This document shows, one piece after another, positions 34,979-47,232 of a stretch of 64,000 nucleotides of DNA. The first letter of the stretch is position 1. Each line of letters opens with the position of its first letter. The stretch is from Zychaea mexicana (lineage: Eukaryota; Mucoromycota; Mucoromycetes; Mucorales; Lichtheimiaceae), in the NCBI RefSeq assembly GCF_025766255.1, contig NW_026516724.1, positions 186,001 to 250,000 on the forward strand. Reading direction: 5' to 3'. The position numbers and the translations under genes are program-made. A model generated the notes under the pieces. The model saw only the letters and a list, made by a program, of their open reading frames with translations. It made no database searches and was not told the DNA's origin.

Positions 34979-35949
34979 CTAATTGGTTGTAGATGCTACA
35001 GGCTGTGAACCTGGAGAAATCAAATTACTAGAGCCACCATTAACCTGCTGGTCTTCCCCTTGAACAGCCATCGACTTGAGCATTTGCTGGTACTCCTTAT
35101 TCAAGGACTGGGTAGAGTTGATACGAGGATAAGGCTCGTCTGGTATTGGCTTACCGAGGAACGCACAAAGTTTGTCCCAGTTAATACCATCACGCAAGTC
35201 AAGCACCAGCAAACGATCTGCTGGAACATTTTCTACCACCCATGCATTATGTGCCTCGAAACGGGTTTTGATTAACTCGGGTTCATCTTTGAATTTTTGC
35301 ATGTCTTGGAAAGAGCCATTAAGCCAGATAGTTTTGACCATTCTCCGTGTGCGCACAGCGAATTCTTGAGGGTTTTCAGGAAGCTGATCATGAAGGTGGA
35401 AGATCGTGTTTGAGACCGATTTATACCAGCTGTCAAAGTCGCGTTTGGTAAGAATCACTTTGGCATCAGGATATTTCTTGAACAGTCTGGGTAAAACGAA
35501 GATGCTAGGGCTAAACGAGAAGATGAGTATTTCTTTTTGCCAGCCAGATAATCTCTGACGATGGTGTTCATTACAGCACAGGAAGGGGGATGGGGAGAAG
35601 AAGAGAGAACAAAGAAAGCTCAACAGTATTTTACCAGTCAACCGCTGCGCTGAAACCCTCATAAACTGAATCCCAATCTACGGGTTTTTCGGGATTCTTG
35701 TACGCTTCTTCAAAAACTTCAGGATGTCCGTCGGTTTCCAACAATTCGCGCATGTGGTGAGTGTTGTATCTATTAGATTTTGTAATATATATTTTATTCT
35801 AATGTTAAGCTATCTTGTGTTTAAGATATTGTAACAGGTGAAGCCATTTGCGCGTATGTACGGTCGTACCCAAGCATGTTCAAAGCTACTCTTAAGCTGT
35901 CCGTGCCGCAACGGCTCAAGCCGGCTCCGATAACTTCAAGTGGTGCCAT
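34979..35949 (-). CDS. Sulfotransferase-like P-loop protein (copy 2)
   Basis: Three exons, 35949-35870, 35769-35635 and 35504-34979, sum to 741 nt (246 residues), all in phase. This is the paralog of the gene at 33148-34041, in the same orientation with about 940 bp between coding regions. The P-loop reads G-A-G-L-S-R-C-G-T-D-S-L-R. Later blocks are L-T-K-R-D-F-D-S-W-Y-K-S-V, H-N-A-W-V-V-E-N-V-P-A-D-R and F-L-G-K-P-I-P-D-E-P-Y-P. The C-terminal tail is longer, with Ser/Gly/Gln-rich sequence, and differs from copy 1. Putative PAPS-dependent sulfotransferase; substrate not readable. Confidence 0.88.
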
Positions 35950-35999
35950 TTATACAATACTCGTTTTTGCTAGAGATGTTATTCTGTGGTGCCTTGTAT

Positions 36000-37800
36000 A
36001 GATAGAAAATGACAGCCTCTGTAAGTCTATCATTCCTCTTTTATAGCTGAAAAAAGTAAGGAGCTTGAAAAGGAAACATGGACGGTCCTGGGTTGATTAG
36101 ATGGCGTAAACGTGCATATAGGAGAGACAGAGTGCAAAGAGATCTGAGCATGAATAATGGCCCATTTTTAACGAACTTTAAAAAGCTGATGTATGCTTAC
36201 GTGCTGATGAGTACTGTTCTATTTCTCCTAAATATGTATGGAGGTCTTTAGGTATAGCGTACGCCTGCATTGTCATTTTCAAGCCATAAAGAAGTCAGCT
36301 TTTCAACGCTGCAAAGAAGTCTCTAAATGTAAAGCATAATGTTACATAATTCGCCATGTGATATCATGCAGGATGTCAACATCGGGTTCTAGCCGGGAGC
36401 CGAAATATTTTAAACAGACATGTATGGTATAAATCATCCCACAACACCATTTCTTTTTGCTGTAATAAGCTTTCGTGATATCCCATGAGGTTGTATGCTG
36501 AAATACAATACAACTCGAGCAGATGCAACGTCGACCTTAATGTTGGAACATAGCCCGTTTTCTTAATATGTACAAAGTAGTCCATGCTGACAAGAAAGTA
36601 TTCGACCACATGCATTCTGTAAATGAAATCACGCGCAGAAGAAAAGCAGTAAGCATCAATTTAAGCAATGCACCCTGCGGCAAGTATACTATGCATCTAC
36701 CAAATATCCCGTAGCATGTACCTCGAGCTACAACTCAACGCATTTGCTTGTTTGCTTGTTTGTAGGGAACGGAGTTCATCCAGTTCTTCAGCACAAGGTA
36801 AAAGTGCTACTATCTTGTTGATGCCTTAGTCGCAGCACCACTTTTTGTCATCATACGCAATGTAGATAGATTTCATCCCATTGAGAAAAATAACGTCTAG
36901 TAGCGAATAAAAAATATAAAGCACCTATCTTGATGAACACTTTGTGTTCTTTACTTTCTCTTCCCTTACAAACCGGTTGTTTGTTTGACAACCAACGCAT
37001 TTAGAGGGGGTAGATCTTTATAGTAGTATCATAAATATGTATTTCAAGTACATATGATACATAGACTACGTCATTTTCCATTTAACTGTGGAAGTCATCT
37101 ATTACACTAAATTTTGCGTATGTAGTTAAGGAGCCATACATACTGTTGCTGCTAACAATAGAAAAAGCTGTCATTGTCCCAACACGGCTGTAGTGTTACA
37201 AAGAGCAGGTGCATTGGTCATGACATGGCGGTTTTTCGAATACAAGAGTATCTGTTTATATGATACTGTATATGATAGGCCCAACATCGTTGTTGTGATG
37301 GCACATCCCGTTGGATATGTACAAGGTGCAGTGTATTATGTAACTTGATGGAAACAAGAACTTTCAACAAGCCGGAAAAGTCGTTTGGTGTTTTTGTTAT
37401 ACATATTGTAAAGAATAGGTTGTTCATTATATTAGTGTAAAGGCATTCCATAAGAAAGAAGAAATAAGCAACAATAAGCGATATAAAAGTGTGAGTATAT
37501 AAGAGAAAGAAATCGAAGAATCAGCAAATGTAGAAAAGAATAAGGGTAAATGTTTTGCTGAAGATAGAAGAAACTAAAGGGTCGTATAATAAGAGGATGG
37601 AGATAGAAGGGTTTCGTAGGTAGAAACATGAGTGAAGTAGAATAAAAAAGAGTATTTTTCTTTCTCTTTTTTTTTTAAAAACGATAAGAATGATAAGAGA
37701 AAAGGCGTAAAAGAAGGATAAAATATGTATAAAGAGAAAGCAAATGATATAGTTGTAATAAGAGTCGTTGTTGTTGTTTTTTGCTTAAGTCATCAAGGTC
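36000..37800. other. Gene-poor stretch
   Basis: No supported gene is seen. A minus-strand frame at 36376-36615 contains L-H-L-L-E-L-Y and E-M-V-L-W-D-D-L-Y-H. It may be a leftover exon of an unrecognised family, but no matching exons were found. 37440-37800 is AG-rich and probably 3' flank of the next minus-strand gene. Confidence 0.35.
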
Positions 37801-37810
37801 CGGTAAAAGG

Positions 37811-40062
37811 TTATTGTTGTTGAACATTCCGTCTGGCAAGCATACTTCTGATTCGCAAAGTTGAACCTGGACCACGCTGCTGAGAACCTTTGGCGGATGA
37901 GTTTGTCTTTGTCGTTGAAGAAGCAGCAGTCATTGACGGAGACTGTGGCGGTGTCGTCGTCGTCACTGCTGCTGCTGCTGCTGCGGTAGTTGAGGAAGAG
38001 AGGGAGGAAGGCGGTGCAGGAATAGCGCTCATACTGGATCTGACTGGTTTTTCCTTTGTTGCCTTGTGTGAGGTTAAGGAGGACGTGCGTACACGCGTTG
38101 CGCCCGAGCTGGCCCTCATGGATGCGCGCGCAGCTGCAGAGTGGCGGTGGATTTTCTTTGCAGCAGCGGCAGCAGCAGATGCTGCAGAAGGTGGAATAGG
38201 TGGCACAGGCGGTAGTTGTTGCTGAAACGATGGGACGGGTATAGCGGATTCAGTAGTAGGTGTTCCTGCATGGAGTGATGATGTACGGCTATGGGTGGGT
38301 CGAGAGTCAGTGGTGCGCGTCGACAAACTGTTGCGCATCGAAGCTCGTGTCGTGCTGGACGAAGAAGGTGTGGGCGAGCCCTTGGTAGAAGCATAGCCAT
38401 CGAAAGACATGCGTGATGGGTGAACGGGAAGCTAATTTGTCACGTATCAAGTTGAGTTAATAGGTCATTGCACATGTATGGGGCAAAGAGGTAGAAGAAG
38501 GAGAAAACTCACGTTTTGAGCGATCAGAGCATCCTCGCGATCCAAGGTCTCAATAATGTCCTTTCCATCCACAATCATCGGCGCACCTCTTGCATATTGC
38601 TTCCACTGGGCGACGCTTTCCCTAATCTTATTCCCAAGCTAACATCCCGACCCCCACAAAAGAAGGTTAGCATTTAGCTTTCTATCCAGAACAACGACAT
38701 ATTTTCAAGGGGAGGGGGAGGGGGAGAGTATGAGATGCAGACAAGCAGATATAAAGAGAGATAAAGACAGGAGAAGGGGGACAACATAAAACTTTCTTTT
38801 CCCGTGATGGGGAGAGGTTCAAGCTTACCATTTTGATTTCCTCTGGTGCATTACGTCTTCTGCTGGCACTTCGAAGTAAAATCGTCCGGCGCTTCATATT
38901 GCTCTTTGCCGACAGCGCAATGGTCCTTGCTATATCGAGATCCACCTTGGCCTTTTGCAAAGCTTGAACATCATCTATTGCAAATACCATATGTCACGGG
39001 ATCACTCAGAACACGCATCCCGACACACATGTGTGTGCCTACTAATCCCTTTCGTTCTTCTTCTTCTCTCTCTCTCTCTCTCTCTTTATCCCTTCTTTTC
39101 ATCCAACACTCTCACTCCTCCTTCTTTAAAGAAGCTGTACAATACCAGTCGTTCCGATGCCTTCAAAGAATTTCGCAGAGTCCAATTCCAGATCTCGCAG
39201 TAATTCATTAAGTTGACGAAGAATATACTTAGTATCCGGCTTATATCGAATCCGTGTTGTAAATCTTGCCGACTATGCAGGTATTGTAGTTGTTATCAGC
39301 AACAGAGATATTAGGTCATGTGGCGTGAGAGGGATGATGTGACCCCAAACCCCAAAGCAAATAAAGATAAACAAAAGAGAAGGGTTTTTACTTACCATAC
39401 GACGCTGTTCCGTTGAGTCATTGCTACTAGCCATAGAAGGCCGTCGTTGCTGTGGTCGCTTTGGAGTCGCTGCTGCTGATGGTGTATCATACAAACAACT
39501 TGCGGATTTTATAGCCGAATCCAACGTGGCTTCTGCATGCATCAACACGGACTCGTTCCGTTCGCCTGACAGACCCATATCCTTCAACATGGTCTCGATC
39601 TGCGTCGTCGTCGTATCGACATTGATAATAGCTTGGTTAGCTAATTCCAATTGCGCCACCAGTTCATTCAGTTCTGCTGTTTTGAGCGTCAAGATGGAAC
39701 GTAAGTTGGCAATCGTTTGTGTGCCCTTATTTTATATATCACAAGACAGAGTACACATGTTACAGATATTTCGCTATTAATATTGCTACTATTAAACCTG
39801 CATCGACCCAGAACTCGTCTAAAATAGTTGTAGGTATTCTGTGTGTACAGACAATATTGTGAAACCCTATAAAGTACCGTACCTCGTCCAATTTACTCAA
39901 AAGTTGAATGACGGCCCTATCGCCTCCGTTGTAATCATCTTGCTGTTGCTTAATCGTAGTTGTCGTTGTGGGAGTTGTTGCAGCTGTTGCTACTTCGTTC
40001 TTTGTGGTGGTGGCACCAGTACCAATGAGTCCACCGGCCGTGTTTATAGCCAATTCCGACAT
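37811..40062 (-). CDS. Coiled-coil, Ser/Pro-rich protein, family unrecognised
   Basis: Six exons, 40062-39883, 39725-39396, 39272-39146, 38974-38829, 38638-38513 and 38431-37811, sum to 1530 nt (509 residues), all in phase. After a Thr-rich start the N-terminal half is predicted alpha-helical (L-L-S-K-L-D-E, L-K-T-A-E-L-N-E-L-V-A-Q-L-E-L). A basic segment follows (S-N-M-K-R-R-T-I-L-L-R-S-A-S-R-R-R). The last ~200 residues are Ser/Pro/Ala-rich and basic, with an Ala run, ending R-I-R-S-M-L-A-R-R-N. This layout (helical head, basic disordered tail) is common among cytoskeletal adaptors, but I recognise no family and assign no function. Confidence 0.75.
39066..39086 (+). repeat. (TC)n microsatellite in an intron
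   Basis: A run of CT dinucleotides lies between exons 3 and 4 of the coiled-coil gene. Confidence 0.8.
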
Positions 40063-40473
40063 GTTTTGATTTAGTGATAAAAAGAAAAGACTTGGTTCAT
40101 ATAAAGAAAAAAGAGGAAAAGAGAAAGAAAGAAAGATAAGGAAAGAGGAATATATATCGCTGTTTTTGCTGCTGTATTTGCTGCTTTGTAGTGTTGTTGT
40201 TGTTGTTGTTGTGTAAATTTGGGCTCCTGTCTAGAAGTAGGGATTTTAGACAGAAGCTCAAAGGGAGAGGTTACCGCAAAGAGGGAAAAAAAAAAGAGAA
40301 GCGTGCACGCAGGAGCTTATGATTGCGCTCTCTGTGCTGCTTTGTGGCGGCGGGGTAGAAAGGCTGAACTATATAGAGAGAGGCAGCAGCCTCTTTTTTT
40401 TTGTGTAACGATGCTGCACGTCATAGGCAAAGATCACGCTTCTTTAAGATGAAATCACAGGTTATTCTTTTAT

Positions 40474-41533
40474 TTATGGTTTTTGTGGAGTGTTCTGTTT
40501 GCAGGGTGGTGGTATAGGTGTGTCAGGATCAATGGGAGCGTGCAAGACCCTTCCGACCTTGTAATAGGTATGATGATTTTCATAGAAGCTTTTCCAGCCT
40601 TGGACACCCTGATTTTGGGATTTAAGAAGCATGTTTACCAGTTAGCATAGCAACATATCTTCTGATACGCCTCCACTCCTTTTCTTTATTCTTTCCACTT
40701 GTATCCTTCTGTGTGTGTGCGTCTTTGGGAGGTGGGGGTGGTGGTGTTTTGCGGTGTGGTTTGTTTTACTATTCACTCTAAAATAACAGTACCTTGAGTT
40801 GTGCCTCTGAAAAGCCACGAAGGTCATGCGTTAAGTGTTCCTTAAAGCAGCCGGTCACATACGCTCGAGCTGCATCTCTCCCTGCAAAATGATTGTAGCT
40901 TCCTCCATAACCATACCATCCAAGACCGGCCGATACGTCAAACACATCGCCGCTAGTAGGTAAAAAAGGTGTGGTATAACAATGACATCAGTTAGCGTCC
41001 ATGCATAGTAAAATATTTCCAGCCTCGTAGCATATCGGATATGCATGAACATACTCCACAGCAAGGTAAATAGGTAAGTTTGGGTTACTGCCATCATAGC
41101 GTGCAAGTTGCTCTTCACTAAACACAAGTTCTTTTCTCTATATGAAACAACAGTAAGTTATATGCACGAATTACAATTCATCTCGATCTCCTATTCAACT
41201 GTAACTAGACTAGAGAGACGACCGTGTTGGGGAAGAACATTCGACGCTATGAGAAGAATGTCCTAATGTCTACTACATATTTACCGGAATGTACGTGTTA
41301 ATATTCGTCCATTTTCCACGGTAGCCCCAGGTCCACGATTCCGTGATTAGGTACGAGGCACCAAAAAACAAAATCACGATCCACACCAGACCCATCAAGA
41401 TGTTGCTTAAAACAGACGACGATCGCTGTTGCTGTTTTAACGTCTTGGAATCATCTTTTTCAGCCTGATCCGAAGCAGGTTTTGATGTAGGCTCGTCTGT
41501 TTGTGGTTTTCGGCGTTGCTGCAGATTTGACAT
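40474..41533 (-). CDS. Membrane-anchored cytochrome b5-like (MAPR) protein
   Basis: Four exons, 41533-41285, 41137-41055, 40952-40793 and 40608-40474, sum to 627 nt (208 residues), all in phase. A Gln/Lys-rich cytosolic start (~40 residues) precedes one membrane helix (M-G-L-V-W-I-V-I-L-F-F-G-A). A cytochrome b5-like heme/steroid-binding domain of the membrane-associated progesterone receptor type follows. Its blocks are F-S-E-E-Q-L-A-R-Y-D-G, I-Y-L-A-V-D-G-D-V-F-D-V-S, G-G-S-Y-N-H-F-A-G-R-D-A-A-R-A-Y and F-S-E-A-Q-L-K. The Tyr residues match the heme-ligand positions of that family. The tail is Pro-rich. By family it binds heme in the ER or other endomembranes and may support P450 or sterol metabolism; the exact role is inferred. 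Confidence 0.9.
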
Positions 41534-41649
41534 TTTGTTTGACAGATGAGTCGGAAGAAAGAAAAGAAAGCCAGGACCAAGAAGGCTGCGACACGTCGTA
41601 TGACAAGCGGGAATTGAAGCTTGCACACAGTAAAAAATGACAACACGCA

Positions 41650-42304
41650 TATTTCACCTTGTATCCATCGTCGTCTTCTGCTTCTGGTATGCGAGACACG
41701 ACCTTTGTTTCTTGCTGTCATCGAGGCTGGCCTTGCTGTTGCTGGGTAATTTGCCTCTCATCATCTTATTGATTCAGCCTTCACTTAAATAAGACCTGGA
41801 TACTTTGTCCATGGCTACTTTAAACTCCTGAGTCTCAAACACTCGCGACGAAATGTATGGTGCGCAGTAAGGATCAAACGATGCGAAATCCGGTTGACAG
41901 GCCTATTTTTTTGTTCTTTTTGGGTCTCATGAAATTTTAATTGGTTGCGCTGAATGCTAGGTCGAGCACTGACATGTCAGATTATGAAAACGTTATATTT
42001 TGGCAAGGCTGCTCTGTGGAAGAGCTTTGACACAGTAACAAAGTGGTATCATATAAAATAATAACATCTCATATTTTCCACTACTTCTCTCTACGTATTT
42101 AGTCGTTTCTTTTTAACCATTACTATTATTGGATGTACAAGTTGACTTTTATCACAATTTATGAATCATTACCCCGTACATATTTATATACAGCCCGATT
42201 CCCGTAGAAAAATTATGACCCGATTATTAGCATGGAAAAATACAGACGTTTCTACTCTTTTTTATCCAGCTTCGCGCGGAGACAGCTGAGCACCAGGACT
42301 GGTG
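41650..42304. other. Intergenic stretch
   Basis: It separates the 5' end of the MAPR gene from the 3' end of the Fanzor relict. No ORF is supported. In Fanzor and TnpB loci the guide RNA lies at or beyond the 3' end of the nuclease gene, so 42000-42304 (minus strand) is where one would look; I see no clear structure. Confidence 0.35.
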
Positions 42305-45281
42305 TCACGTCTTGAATCGCTGAAAAGCGGGTGAGAGGATGTAGGTGGGTGCACGTGATCGGGAAAAGGGGGGGATAGGGGTGCTATTTGCAGACATAGC
42401 CTTTGTCATCCCTATCACAGCAATGTTGAATCCGCCTACTGCATCGCGATTGAACGTACTTTGGCTGCGACTGGGACACGTAAGATTCGTGCACTTGAGA
42501 GCGCCGTTGGCCGGTCGCAACTTTCCATCCTCGCCACGGTATTTTTGCAGTGTTGTTGGCTCGTGGCAGTATGGGCAAGTCTTGCTGGACCGGTACTCGT
42601 CAGTGATGCACAGATGGCTGTTTTCCGGTGCGTCCAGTTCTTGCTTTAATTTTTTGCTTGCACCTTGTTGGTGCTTCTTGAACCTTTTGTTGCCGGCCCG
42701 CCACGAACCAAAGAAATGCAATGTGGGTTTGATCCCAGGTAGGCGCCAAGCCGAAGCTAATTTGCTGTGGTATATTTTATGACGCAGCTCACGAGTGCGA
42801 CCTTCCTTATACCGTCTATCTGCATCGTCGATACCCTTCCTTTTGAAGATCTCGCGCCGTTTTTGGTGTTTCGTTGCAAATGTTGCAGAGTTTTTCTTCT
42901 TCGACGTGTAAGTATGTGGTTTAGGCAAGGGAGTTGGCAACGATATTGATGATTGCTGTGGTATGCCTTGTTCTTGCGTTGTTGCTGATGACGATGCAAA
43001 AGATGGTGGCAATGGTGCAATTAGTCCATCGGTGTATTGCTGTATGGTATTAAAGATGTGAGTGGTAGTCGTTAATACAGCAGTAGCAGCGACGACATGT
43101 CCTGGGTCGATACCAGCCACAGCCAATGGATTGTTGTTTTGCAGAGATTCGAGAATGGTCTTTTGGACAGTTGACTAAACAAATTATCAAATAACCGCAA
43201 GCATATTAATTACTTTCTCGTCGATGCCATGTGCGTAGTATAGAACAAGTTAACTTGACCATACCTCGATCTTATCGTCAGGGACAATTCCCTTGGCCAC
43301 GTCCTTGCCGATACAATGCATTTCTGCGACGTACAACTGCGACCTTGCGTCAGCAAGTTGCCTGCGGGTTTGCGCACGTCTGCTTCTACATGGCGGATTG
43401 CAGCTCTTGCAGCCTGAAGCTCTTGATATAGCTCAGGATCCCAAGCTTCCTTCATCTTGGTCCGACGACGGAACTGTCTTCCAATGTCGACGCGCTTCTC
43501 TTCAAGAGTCCCACATTCTTTTAGTAAGCCAGGTAGTCGACTTGCCAATCTGCGGATCCTCTGCCCCAAATTAGTCTTGAGTTCTTCAATATCTGCCTTG
43601 TCTTCCTTCTGTGCTGCATGTCGTTTCCTTGGCCGCCGTTCCTCATCTTGACTTTTTCGCTTGCGACGCTGCGCTTTTTGCTTTTTCTTCTTACGTGCCT
43701 TCGCTGATCTGTTCTTTCCAGACAATCCCGCTCCCGCTCGCCCTTTTCCTTTCGATCGAGACGCTTGTCCTTTGCTTGCGACTTTAGCCACACTTGTACC
43801 CTCATCGCTTCCAATATTGCTGTCGTCATCACCGGAGGAGTTGTCCTGCTCTTTTTCTTTTGCGGTCTCCTTGTCCCGCCGCTCAGAGTCGCCAGTCGTG
43901 ACAGTTCTAGTACCAAGCACCCGCACTGTATGGCGATTGACAAACGTAACGCGGTACGCAAGAGTCAATTTCTTGGATTCCATGGCTTGTTGGATCTTGG
44001 GAAGCTTGAAAAATGCACCGAAAACATCGCGCTTGCGCCTCCAGTCGACTGCCTCCCTTTTGCTTGTAATCTCCCCTTTTGGTGTCTCAGCTGGGATCTT
44101 GAAATCCCCCGAGAAAAGGGTGTACAAAACGTCGGTTGATATATGCAGGGATTGGTCTTTTTCATCGACAGAAGGGAAGGTGGCCCATTGGTTCTGTTGA
44201 GGACCGATCAAAGCTACAGCTGTGTTGGTGATGTATGCAAGTGGCGCACATTGATGGATCGTCAGGCTGTCCTTGTCATCGGTATCGTCGTCGTCATTGT
44301 CATCACTTGCCTCTGGCATGTAATACGGTCTAAGAGCATTGCAAATATGAGCAGCAGCTTTACATTCACTATGCGCAAGGTTTGTCCCTTGAAAAGCAGC
44401 ATCTTTGATGGTCTGTGCGCTGACGTCTTCCGTGGCCTTGTCCAGTAATCTCTTGATTATTGATACCAACGCTCGGATCTTTCGAGTACTCGTTTCAGCG
44501 TCTTCCGATGTTGCTGCTTCGTCGTCTTCTTACTGCTCATCTGCAGTGCAGACTTTAAAGGGGTTCGATTGCTGGACAGCAGAACGAAGCGACCGTGTCA
44601 CTTTTTGCGTTTTTTTAATGGAGTCTGTTCCTTTGTTGGTACCAGTAGATGAGCTTGAGAACCTGTCGACCTTTACGAAAAGAAGGCACATCAGACACTA
44701 TTCAAGTATCGTAACAGACGCAGTAGATCAATAAGTGTAGATCATTAACTTCGCCTTCCACTCCTGCGTTTTCAGCAATAGCTTATCGGTGACTTCTTTG
44801 CTCCTCTCTCGTACGATGGCCCATGTGAGTTCTTTGATGTAGTAATGCATAGTGTCAATGGCATGTTTTTTGGAGACAGATGCTTTGGTTTCCGCTTGTG
44901 CGTTGTTCTGCTCTTTGGCAGCTTTCTTCAGTTCAAAATATTGCGAACGCTTTTCAAGGAACGCAGACAGACGTTTTGGGGCCAAAATTGTACGTAATAG
45001 CAAGGTAGACACAATGCGAAGGTCCCGATCATGTCTTTTGCGTGTCCATAGATTGTGAGCACTAGTAACAAATTCCCACAACCCACAACCCATTGTTCAT
45101 CGCACCGTTGAAGAGAAAGTCGTCCTGCTTTGTGACATATCCAGACTCGGCGATAGCAGCTCGGATGTCTTTGAATATGGGTGCTTCTTTGTTTTCGCAT
45201 ACACTCGACCCAACGCAACCTGTCAATAATATACAGACATAGTCATATAATTTTAGCAAAGCAGATTAGCGAACAAAACTG

Positions 45282-45583
45282 CACTGAGAAATAATTAAAA
45301 AAATTAAAAATTAAAATATATTTATTACCCAGAAAGTTATATCCAAGTATTCCTTACTATCTTTTATATTAATAGCATATAAATTGTTATATTTACTTCA
45401 AATTATACATATTTACAATTTTTTATTTATTTATAAAAATAATTTAATTTCTAAAATTTTATATATTAATAGTTTTCATTATATCTAAAAAAAATAAAAA
45501 TAATATAAATTAGTGATTGAATGGGAATTTTTTTTTAAAATTGGAAAATAAATTGTTAAAAAGAATATAATTATTTCTCACTG
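45282..45583. mobile_element. 302-bp AT-rich MITE with 16-bp TIRs
   Basis: The left end is CACTGAGAAATAATTA (45282-45297). The right end (45568-45583) is the reverse complement of CAGTGAGAAATAATTA, one mismatch in sixteen. The interior is extremely AT-rich without an ORF. It sits between two Fanzor coding blocks, inside what reads as an intron (GTAAGT donor near 45620, CAG acceptor near 45223, minus strand). The target-site duplication is unclear; ACT is repeated at both edges. Confidence 0.7.
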
Positions 45584-45998
45584 TTCTCAAATAAACACAA
45601 CCTCGTGAACTTACCAGACAAAAGATTTGAGAAATGCTCAAAAGTATAGACACGTGCAGCTTGTAAGGCATCTATATTTGCTGGTATAGATGCGACATCG
45701 ATGGCGGTTGGACAATCTTAGGGAAGGTGTTTCTTGAAGTTGAATCCCGGTACCAGTGCTTTAAAGTCAAATGATACTTGCTGCGTTGGGATACCACAAC
45801 AACGAGCAGCTTCCCCAGAGGTGATCAGATTGGTCAGTATTTCAGTAGCACTTGACAGCGGAGTACATCCATTATAGGTCTCATATAAATTTCAAACTCA
45901 ATTACTTATAAATTTTTTTTTGAATTTTCTATCTAAAAATAAAAATAGTTGAAAACAGATGATTGAAAACTTTATAGAAAATATCTTTAAAATACGAA

Positions 45999-46850
45999 AT
46001 GTTTATAGAAAGTTACCATATATTAAAGAAAGCTTTTGATAATGAAGTTGATGGAATAAATTATTTACTAGATAATAAATATATTAAAAAAGAGATATAT
46101 GTGATAAATGTAAAAATAATAATATTAAATTTAATTATAAGCGAAAATTATATGTTTGTAATTATTATAAATGTAGGAAAACATACTCACCATTTAAAGA
46201 TACAATATTTTCAAAAATGAAGCTACCAATTCATTACCAATTACATATTTTATATGAATTTTTAAAAAAAAACACCAATAACTAGTATTTCTAAAAGTTT
46301 AAGTATTGATCATAAAATAGCTATAAAATATCATAAAATTTTTAGAAAAATATTGATAACAATATAAAGATTGATAAAATTGGAGGTAGAAATTCAATAG
46401 TAGAAATATATGAAACGAAGATTGCCAAAAGAAAATATCATAAAGGCCATAAAGTTGAAGGAGCATGGGTAATTGGTGGCATTGACAGATCTAGATTAAA
46501 AAATAAAATTAAAAATGAAAATAAGAAATCTTTTTTCATACTAATTAATATTAGAAATAGTGAAAGTATAAATAAAATCATTAAGAAATATGTTAAAAAA
46601 GGAACAACAATATACACTGACTGTTGGAAAGGTTATAATAATTTAAAAATATAGGGTATAAACATAAAACAGTAAATCATAAAAAATATTTTAAAGATCC
46701 AATTACCAAAGTTCATACAAATGGAATTGAAGGTACTTGGAGTGGATTAAAAAGAAGCATTAATATAAGAAATTGAACAAAAAATGGTATAGAATTACAT
46801 TTAAAAGAATACTAATGGAGAAAAAGATATAAAGAATATGATATATAAAA
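45999..46850 (+). pseudogene. ISXO2/Merlin-type DDE transposase relict
   Basis: Translating across frames gives, in order: a zinc-ribbon-like C-D-K-C-K ... C-N-Y-Y-K-C, then S-P-F-K-D-T-I-F, then a helix-turn-helix-like part. Next come K-Y-H-K-G-H-K-V-E-G-A-W-V-I-G-G-I-D-R, then I-Y-T-D-C-W-K-G-Y, then V-H-T-N-G-I-E-G-T-W-S. This is the order in IS1595/ISXO2 and eukaryotic Merlin transposases. Frameshifts occur at poly-A runs (near 46085, 46270 and 46645), with stops near 46775 and 46812. The first catalytic position, normally in I-D-E-T, reads I-Y-E-T, so the copy is inactive. Confidence 0.75.
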
Positions 46851-46950
46851 AAAGTTTCTAAAAATATAAAAATAATTAAAAATTGAATTTATATATATAT
46901 TAAAATAAACTTTTAGACTTTATTAAACTACATCTAAAAATACATTTCAA

Positions 46951-47232
46951 ATGGAAGATTTTATTGATGAATCATTTAAACATAATATCAAAAGAAATTT
47001 AGTAATTAAAGAAATGAAAAAATATAATATAAGAGAATATAAAATTAAACAAAATAATGGATTTTTTGAGATATTTATAAATTTTAATGGGTCTTTAGAT
47101 AATTATAAAAAAGTATATTCTTTTAAAACATATAATAAAGTTCAAAGTATTGATAGAAAAAGATTAAAAAGAAAAGCAAATAATGATGATATTAATAAAT
47201 TAGAAAAAAATATTAAAAAGATTAAATTATAA
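46951..47232 (+). CDS. AT-rich hypothetical ORF in the Merlin-like insert
   Basis: A 93-codon open frame, Lys/Asn/Ile-rich, starts M-E-D-F-I-D-E-S-F and ends in a lysine-rich helix. It follows the transposase relict. No family recognised. Such a composition alone makes chance opening of a frame more likely, so support is moderate. Confidence 0.35.
   Translation: MEDFIDESFKHNIKRNLVIKEMKKYNIREYKIKQNNGFFEIFINFNGSLDNYKKVYSFKTYNKVQSIDRKRLKRKANNDDINKLEKNIKKIKL

Noticed and set aside
42345..44734. Long plus-strand ORFs opposite the Fanzor blocks
   Set aside because: They are antisense shadows of the minus-strand coding sequence and carry no motifs of their own.
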